A stretch of 36,173 nucleotides of DNA, from positions 1 to 36,173 of the forward strand of contig JAQVWN010000018.1 in the NCBI GenBank assembly GCA_028749475.1. Reading direction: 5' to 3'. Of this stretch, positions 32,960-36,173 are shown in pieces; positions within the stretch are counted from its first letter, which is position 1, and every line of letters begins with the position of its first letter. Origin of the DNA: Thomasclavelia sp. GTDB taxonomy: Bacteria > Bacillota_I > Bacilli_A > Erysipelotrichales > Coprobacillaceae. A program made the translations under genes and the position numbers. The notes below the pieces were generated by a model, which saw nothing but the letters and a program-made list of their open reading frames with translations, did no database searches and had not been told where the DNA came from.

Positions 32960-34057
32960 ATGAATATTAAAGAAACAATAAAAAAATATAATCCCTTATT
33001 TGTGATTGGTATATTACTTATATTAATCTACAAGTTGTTAGAAACAACTTTCTTATCAACATTATTGTATGCCTTTCAACCAGTAATTATCGGAGCTGTA
33101 TTAGCCTATTTTTTACAACCATTAGTTGTTGGAGTTGAAAACAAACTTAAAAAAACTAGTGTTAAAAAATATGCTAGAATAATTTCTACTTTAATAATCT
33201 TTATTGGATTTATTTTAATTCTTTGTATATTACTATGGTATTTTATACCTATTATAATTAATAATGTCGTTAGCTTCGCTAATAACATAGGACACTACGC
33301 TAATAGTTTTGAAGAAACTATAAAAAGTAACGTTGATAATGTTTCTATTAGAAATGCTATTTTAGAATTTGAACAAACAGCACTTAATTGGACTAGTAAT
33401 GTTAAAGGAATTAAAGTGGATGTAGCGTTTAATTATATTTCAACCGCTTCTTCTACAATAATCACAATTCTTTTAGGGCTTATCTTTTGTCCATATATTT
33501 TAATTGAATTAAATAGATTAAGTATTATTTTTGATAAATTAATGAAAATATTTGTTAGTGATTATAATCTAGCATTAATACATAAATATATTCGCCGAAC
33601 TAATGAGATCTTTGGAAGGTTTATTTATGGGAAATTTATTGATTCAGTAATTATAGGAATTATAGCTTGTGTCGGATTTGGAATCCTTGGACTTAAGTTC
33701 TTCCCATTACTTGCGCTTATTATTTTAGTAACTAATATGATTCCATATTTTGGACCATTTATTGGAGCAATACCAGTTGTATTTGTTGCTCTTATTACTA
33801 ATGGATTAATGACAGCGTTGGTAACTGTTATATTTATTTTCATTCTTCAACAATTTGATGGTTTGATTCTAGGACCAAGAATTCTTGGTGGGACTGTTGG
33901 AATATCTCCATTTTGGATCATTACATCCATTACCGTATTTGGATCACTTTGGGGTGTTATTGGAATGTTCCTTGGAGTACCAATCATTTGTGTTATTAGA
34001 ATGTTCTTTAATGATTACATCGAATATCAAGAAAATAAAAAGATACAGGATAGTTAA
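32960..34057 (+). CDS. AI-2E-family membrane transporter
   Basis: The 365-residue protein has about eight membrane helices and the AI-2E/TqsA/PerM family pattern, including the AFQPVIIGAVLAYFLQPLV entry helix, NMIPYFGPFIGAIPV, and LGPRILGGTVGISPFWI near the C-terminus. Family members have been linked to autoinducer-2 release and to sodium/proton exchange; the substrate is not predictable. AGAGAGG precedes the ATG. The stop codon lies in the loop of an 11-bp hairpin, and tRNA-Arg begins 17 bases later. Confidence 0.9.
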   Translation: MNIKETIKKYNPLFVIGILLILIYKLLETTFLSTLLYAFQPVIIGAVLAYFLQPLVVGVENKLKKTSVKKYARIISTLIIFIGFILILCILLWYFIPIIINNVVSFANNIGHYANSFEETIKSNVDNVSIRNAILEFEQTALNWTSNVKGIKVDVAFNYISTASSTIITILLGLIFCPYILIELNRLSIIFDKLMKIFVSDYNLALIHKYIRRTNEIFGRFIYGKFIDSVIIGIIACVGFGILGLKFFPLLALIILVTNMIPYFGPFIGAIPVVFVALITNGLMTALVTVIFIFILQQFDGLILGPRILGGTVGISPFWIITSITVFGSLWGVIGMFLGVPIICVIRMFFNDYIEYQENKKIQDS

Positions 34058-34068
34058 CTATCCTGTAT
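34043..34068 (+). repeat. Perfect hairpin between the AI-2E gene and tRNA-Arg
   Basis: ATACAGGATAG (34043-34053) and CTATCCTGTAT (34058-34068) are exact reverse complements around TTAA, which includes the stop codon. No T-tract follows; the tRNA starts six bases later. It may be a processing or stability element rather than a terminator. Confidence 0.7.
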
Positions 34069-34074
34069 AATTAT

Positions 34075-34151
34075 GTCTTCGTAGCTCAGTTGGATAGAGC
34101 ACACGCCTCCTAAGCGTGGGGTCAGCAGTTCGAATCTGCTCGAGGACGCCA
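34075..34151 (+). tRNA. tRNA-Arg (anticodon CCT)
   Basis: The 77-base cloverleaf folds fully: acceptor GTCTTCG/CGAGGAC (one G-U pair), D-stem GCTC/GAGC, anticodon stem CACGC/GCGTG with loop CTCCTAA, T-stem AGCAG/CTGCT with TTCGAAT loop, discriminator G and an encoded CCA end. Anticodon CCT reads the AGG arginine codon, rare in this AT-rich DNA. No promoter lies between the AI-2E gene and the tRNA (a TATAAT at 34066-34071 is too close), so it is probably processed from a longer transcript. Confidence 0.97.
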
Positions 34152-34159
34152 AGAATATT

Positions 34160-34185
34160 ACTGCAAGATTCATTGCAGTTTTTTT
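34160..34185 (+). terminator. Terminator of tRNA-Arg
   Basis: ACTGCAA (34160-34166) pairs with TTGCAGT (34173-34179) over GATTCA, followed by a run of T's. Confidence 0.9.
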
Positions 34186-34187
34186 GT

Positions 34188-34193
34188 TATAAT
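34188..34193 (+). promoter_or_regulatory. -10 box of the zinc-ribbon gene
   Basis: A perfect TATAAT lies 16 bases before the ATG at 34210, with GAGG between. The -35 is not clear. The predicted leader is only about 9-10 bases and would begin at the ribosome site. Confidence 0.5.
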
Positions 34194-34209
34194 GGAATAG
34201 AGGATAATT

Positions 34210-34725
34210 ATGTTAAGTTATATAGAAAAAGAAATAGAAATTGCTCGAAACTCTAAAAAAGTTGAAAAATATATCTATGAAAAGCAAAGAAAAATAAATG
34301 ATAAAATGAAACCTATTGCAAAATCATGGAAAGATATTGAATTGTTTAGAAGAGTGAATTTTATTACTAAAGTGTTTTCAATCATTTTAATAATCCTTTA
34401 TTTGGTGTTATTGGCTGGATTATTACTATTAAGTCGAGGCATTGGTTTATATATAATCGTAGGAGATTTTATTTTCATTATAGCTATTCAATTATTCTTC
34501 GATTTATATCTAGCAAGCAAATGGAAGTGTCCTTGTTGTCAAGAAAAGTTACCGACTAATTATCATTTTATTAATAGACCAGCTTGGTCAGTTGGAATGT
34601 TAACAATTCTTAATGATAAAGGAATCTCGTATGTTAAAAGTACATTTAGTGAAGTAGCCTTACCAGCTAGTTGTCCTCATTGTGGTTATAAATTTTATCC
34701 GAATCAAAAAGAAGAAAAGGGGTAA
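34210..34725 (+). CDS. Membrane protein with zinc ribbon, unknown function
   Basis: The 171-residue protein has a charged N-terminal helix (about 1-45, probable coiled coil), two membrane helices (about 52-75 and 80-100), and a C-terminal cytoplasmic region with two Cys pairs: CPCC at about 107-110 and CPHC at about 155-158, which can form a zinc ribbon split by about 45 residues. GAGG precedes the ATG. I do not recognise the family. It is followed by a hairpin that overlaps its stop. Confidence 0.8.
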   Translation: MLSYIEKEIEIARNSKKVEKYIYEKQRKINDKMKPIAKSWKDIELFRRVNFITKVFSIILIILYLVLLAGLLLLSRGIGLYIIVGDFIFIIAIQLFFDLYLASKWKCPCCQEKLPTNYHFINRPAWSVGMLTILNDKGISYVKSTFSEVALPASCPHCGYKFYPNQKEEKG

Positions 34726-34742
34726 TAATCTTTCTTCTTTTT
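34706..34742 (+). terminator. Terminator of the zinc-ribbon gene
   Basis: AAAAAGAAGAAA (34706-34717) pairs with TTTCTTCTTTTT (34731-34742), with the stop codon in the loop. The stem is A/T-rich but 12 bp long. The gap to the next gene (34743-34957) holds little else than the promoter below. Confidence 0.65.
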
Positions 34743-34901
34743 AATTTAAAATATTTGTTATTAAGATTGTTTTTGCATTTATATCTATTATTTATAATAA
34801 TTCTTATTTATATTTTGTTCCAAGATTACCCCAGATCATATTTTCTAATTTGTTTCTTATTTTTATTTATTTAAAATATGTTGATTATTTGAACATTTTT
34901 C

Positions 34902-34930
34902 TTGAGTTAAAGCGATAAAATAGATATATT
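34902..34930 (+). promoter_or_regulatory. Promoter of the diguanylate cyclase
   Basis: TTGAGT (34902-34907), a 17-base spacer and TATATT (34925-34930), followed by CAGGGAAGGG before the ATG at 34958. Confidence 0.6.
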
Positions 34931-34957
34931 TAAATTGTTCAGGGAAGGGCAATACAA

Positions 34958-36028
34958 ATGATATCACATTATAGTGCAATCGTATTCATTAGTTCTATTA
35001 TGATGCTAATGATGATTTTATGCGTACAAGTAAATGTATTTTTACAAACAAATCAAAAAAGACGTTTTCAACTTTTATTTCTGATAATAATTATCGCAAA
35101 TATGTCAGAATGGGGTGCAGCTTTTTTGAATGGAACAAATCTGAGTTTAATTGGATTGCATTTTATACTAAAACTAACAGAGTTCATCTTAACACCAATA
35201 GTTCCAATATTATGTATTAGAGCATTTGATGTTACAAAACATAAAATTTTTAGTGCTCCAATCATATTTAATCTTATCCTTCAATCAATATCTTTATTTA
35301 GTGGTGTCGTTTTTAGTATTGATAAGTTTAATGTTTATCATCGAGGACCACTTTATCTACTCTATGTTTTCACGTTTGTATTTTCAATTATCTTATTACT
35401 GGTTTATTGTTATAAGTTTTCAAGTAAATATCAACACTCGAATATGGGCTTCTTTTTGATGATGATTCTTCTTACTGGATTAGTAGCTTTGATGCAAATC
35501 CAATTCCCATATTTACGTTTAGACTGGACTTGTATATCTATTCTAGCAATGATGCTTTATATATATTATTACCAACTTGTTCAACAAGTTGATAATATGA
35601 CTGGTTTATTAAATCGTAGAAGTTATGATTGTTTGATTACAAGTTTTAATAAACCAAGTACAATCTTATTTTTTGATGTTGATCGTTTTAAAGAAATTAA
35701 TGATTCATATGGCCATGAATATGGTGATAAGAGTTTAATCAAGATAGCTAAATTAATGCAAAAGGTATTTAATGGACCTGGATATTCATATCGTTATGGT
35801 GGCGATGAGTTCTGTGTAATCATGCTTGAAGACCGAGACAAAGTTAAAGAATATATTTCTAGATACAATAAATTAATTGAAGAAGAAAGAAAAAAAGATC
35901 CTCAATTACCATATGTTTCAATTGGATATACCATCTTTGATCCAGATAAAGAGAATATTAGTAATGCAATCAGAAGGGCTGATCGAATGATGTATATCTA
36001 TAAAGAAATACATCATAAACAATGGTAA
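34958..36028 (+). CDS. Membrane diguanylate cyclase (GGDEF)
   Basis: This enzyme should make cyclic di-GMP from GTP. The 356-residue protein has an N-terminal membrane part of about six to eight helices (1-208) of a 7TM-like sensor type, then a GGDEF domain: DNMTGLLNRRSYD (212-224), FFDVDRFKEIND (238-249), YGHEYGD, and an intact active-site GGDEF at 281-285. The inhibitory RxxD site is not seen before GGDEF, so product feedback may be weak. AGGGAAGGG precedes the ATG. It is monocistronic, with a terminator shared with the converging peptidase gene. No phosphodiesterase is encoded in the window. Confidence 0.93.
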   Translation: MISHYSAIVFISSIMMLMMILCVQVNVFLQTNQKRRFQLLFLIIIIANMSEWGAAFLNGTNLSLIGLHFILKLTEFILTPIVPILCIRAFDVTKHKIFSAPIIFNLILQSISLFSGVVFSIDKFNVYHRGPLYLLYVFTFVFSIILLLVYCYKFSSKYQHSNMGFFLMMILLTGLVALMQIQFPYLRLDWTCISILAMMLYIYYYQLVQQVDNMTGLLNRRSYDCLITSFNKPSTILFFDVDRFKEINDSYGHEYGDKSLIKIAKLMQKVFNGPGYSYRYGGDEFCVIMLEDRDKVKEYISRYNKLIEEERKKDPQLPYVSIGYTIFDPDKENISNAIRRADRMMYIYKEIHHKQW

Positions 36029-36037
36029 TTATAATAA

Positions 36038-36068
36038 AACTCCAATCGTTGATTGGAGTTATTCTTTT
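36038..36068. terminator. Bidirectional terminator between the cyclase and PepT-like genes
   Basis: AACTCCAATC (36038-36047) pairs with GATTGGAGTT (36051-36060) over GTT. T-rich sequence follows on both strands, and the minus-strand gene's stop codon touches the stem. Confidence 0.85.
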
Positions 36069-36173
36069 ACTAAATTGATTACTACTTGAGTGGATTGTTC
36101 CATCATTGTAATATCAGCAAATTCTAATGGACCATGGAAGTTTCCACCACCTGTTCCAATGTTAGGAGTAGGA
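36059..36173 (-). CDS. pepT: C-terminal end of an M20 peptidase, probably peptidase T
   Basis: The last 37 codons before the TAA at 36061-36059 read PTPNIGTGGGNFHGPLEF, then ADITMMEQSTQVVINLVKE. TPN..TGG.NFHG..EF is the C-terminal metal-site region of peptidase T (tripeptidase), where the His binds zinc. The rest of the gene lies beyond the right edge. PepT cleaves the N-terminal residue from tripeptides and would complement the Opp importer. Another M20 peptidase is possible but less likely. Confidence 0.75.
   Translation of the reverse strand, partial: PTPNIGTGGGNFHGPLEFADITMMEQSTQVVINLVKE

Noticed and set aside
33885-34070. 61-codon frame inside the end of the AI-2E gene and reaching the hairpin before tRNA-Arg
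   Set aside because: It lies in another frame of a well-supported gene and has no convincing start signals.
34075-34209. tRNA-Arg as an integration site for a mobile element
   Set aside because: No integrase, no repeat of the tRNA 3' end and no foreign-looking genes are seen downstream.

Overview
The window is 36 kb of densely packed, AT-rich chromosomal DNA from a low-GC Gram-positive bacterium (Bacillota). The order Erysipelotrichales or a nearby Bacilli lineage is plausible, but that is inference. Supporting signs are A/T-rich codons throughout, consensus TTGACA/TATAAT promoters, strong GGAGG ribosome sites, CIRCE operators, a Firmicute-type Opp transporter with a lipoprotein binding protein, pyruvate formate-lyase (anaerobic metabolism) and the rsmE/mtaB neighbourhood known from other Firmicutes. 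TGA is a normal stop codon (phoH and yihY end with it). There is no rRNA, CRISPR array, insertion sequence or prophage gene. Most genes look like core genes, and no gap without a gene exceeds 300 bases.

Layout, left to right. Positions 1-3.4 kb: the start of a divergent gene cut by the window edge, rpsU, phoH, and a PhoB/PhoR-like two-component pair overlapping the end of phoH. Positions 3.4-6.2 kb: clpB behind two CIRCE operators (HrcA heat-shock control). Positions 6.2-11.9 kb: a YihY-family membrane protein, then an overlapping run of rsmE, an unrecognised gene, mtaB, a divergent murE-like ligase and deoC. Positions 11.9-15.9 kb: a stand-alone PRD protein divergent from pflB-pflA. Positions 16-18.2 kb: a ROK fructokinase and O-acetylhomoserine sulfhydrylase, each with its own terminator. 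Positions 18.3-20 kb: an ABC-2 exporter pair. Positions 20-22.1 kb: a PadR-HAAS(DUF1700)-DUF4097-PspC operon, likely an envelope-homeostasis module, with a perfect palindrome on the promoter. Positions 22.2-28.2 kb: the oppABCDF oligopeptide importer. Positions 28.2-31.7 kb: a diacylglycerol-kinase-family lipid kinase, RNase H, a secreted or anchored thermonuclease, a small membrane protein and a glycosyltransferase. Positions 31.8-36.2 kb: cysE, a PAP2 phosphatase, an AI-2E-family transporter, tRNA-Arg(CCT), a zinc-ribbon membrane protein, a diguanylate cyclase and the C-terminal end of a PepT-like peptidase.

How the genes fit together: peptide import (Opp) and tripeptide hydrolysis (PepT-like) suggest peptide feeding. 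PFL with its activase, deoC and fructokinase suggest anaerobic sugar and nucleoside fermentation. CysE makes O-acetylserine, and MetY serves sulfur amino-acid synthesis. ClpB, the PadR/PspC operon and the two-component pair are stress or envelope response functions.

The most unusual observations are: a roughly 100-residue Ig-like insertion inside the cytoplasmic ATPase OppD; a PRD protein with no DNA- or RNA-binding domain next to pfl; a MurE paralogue with several changed signature motifs; a perfect 12-bp palindrome on the padR promoter; predicted leaderless transcripts for yihY and rnhA; and a 13-codon upstream reading frame with a strong ribosome site overlapping the lipid-kinase start. 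No wholly new multi-gene defence or mobile system was seen.
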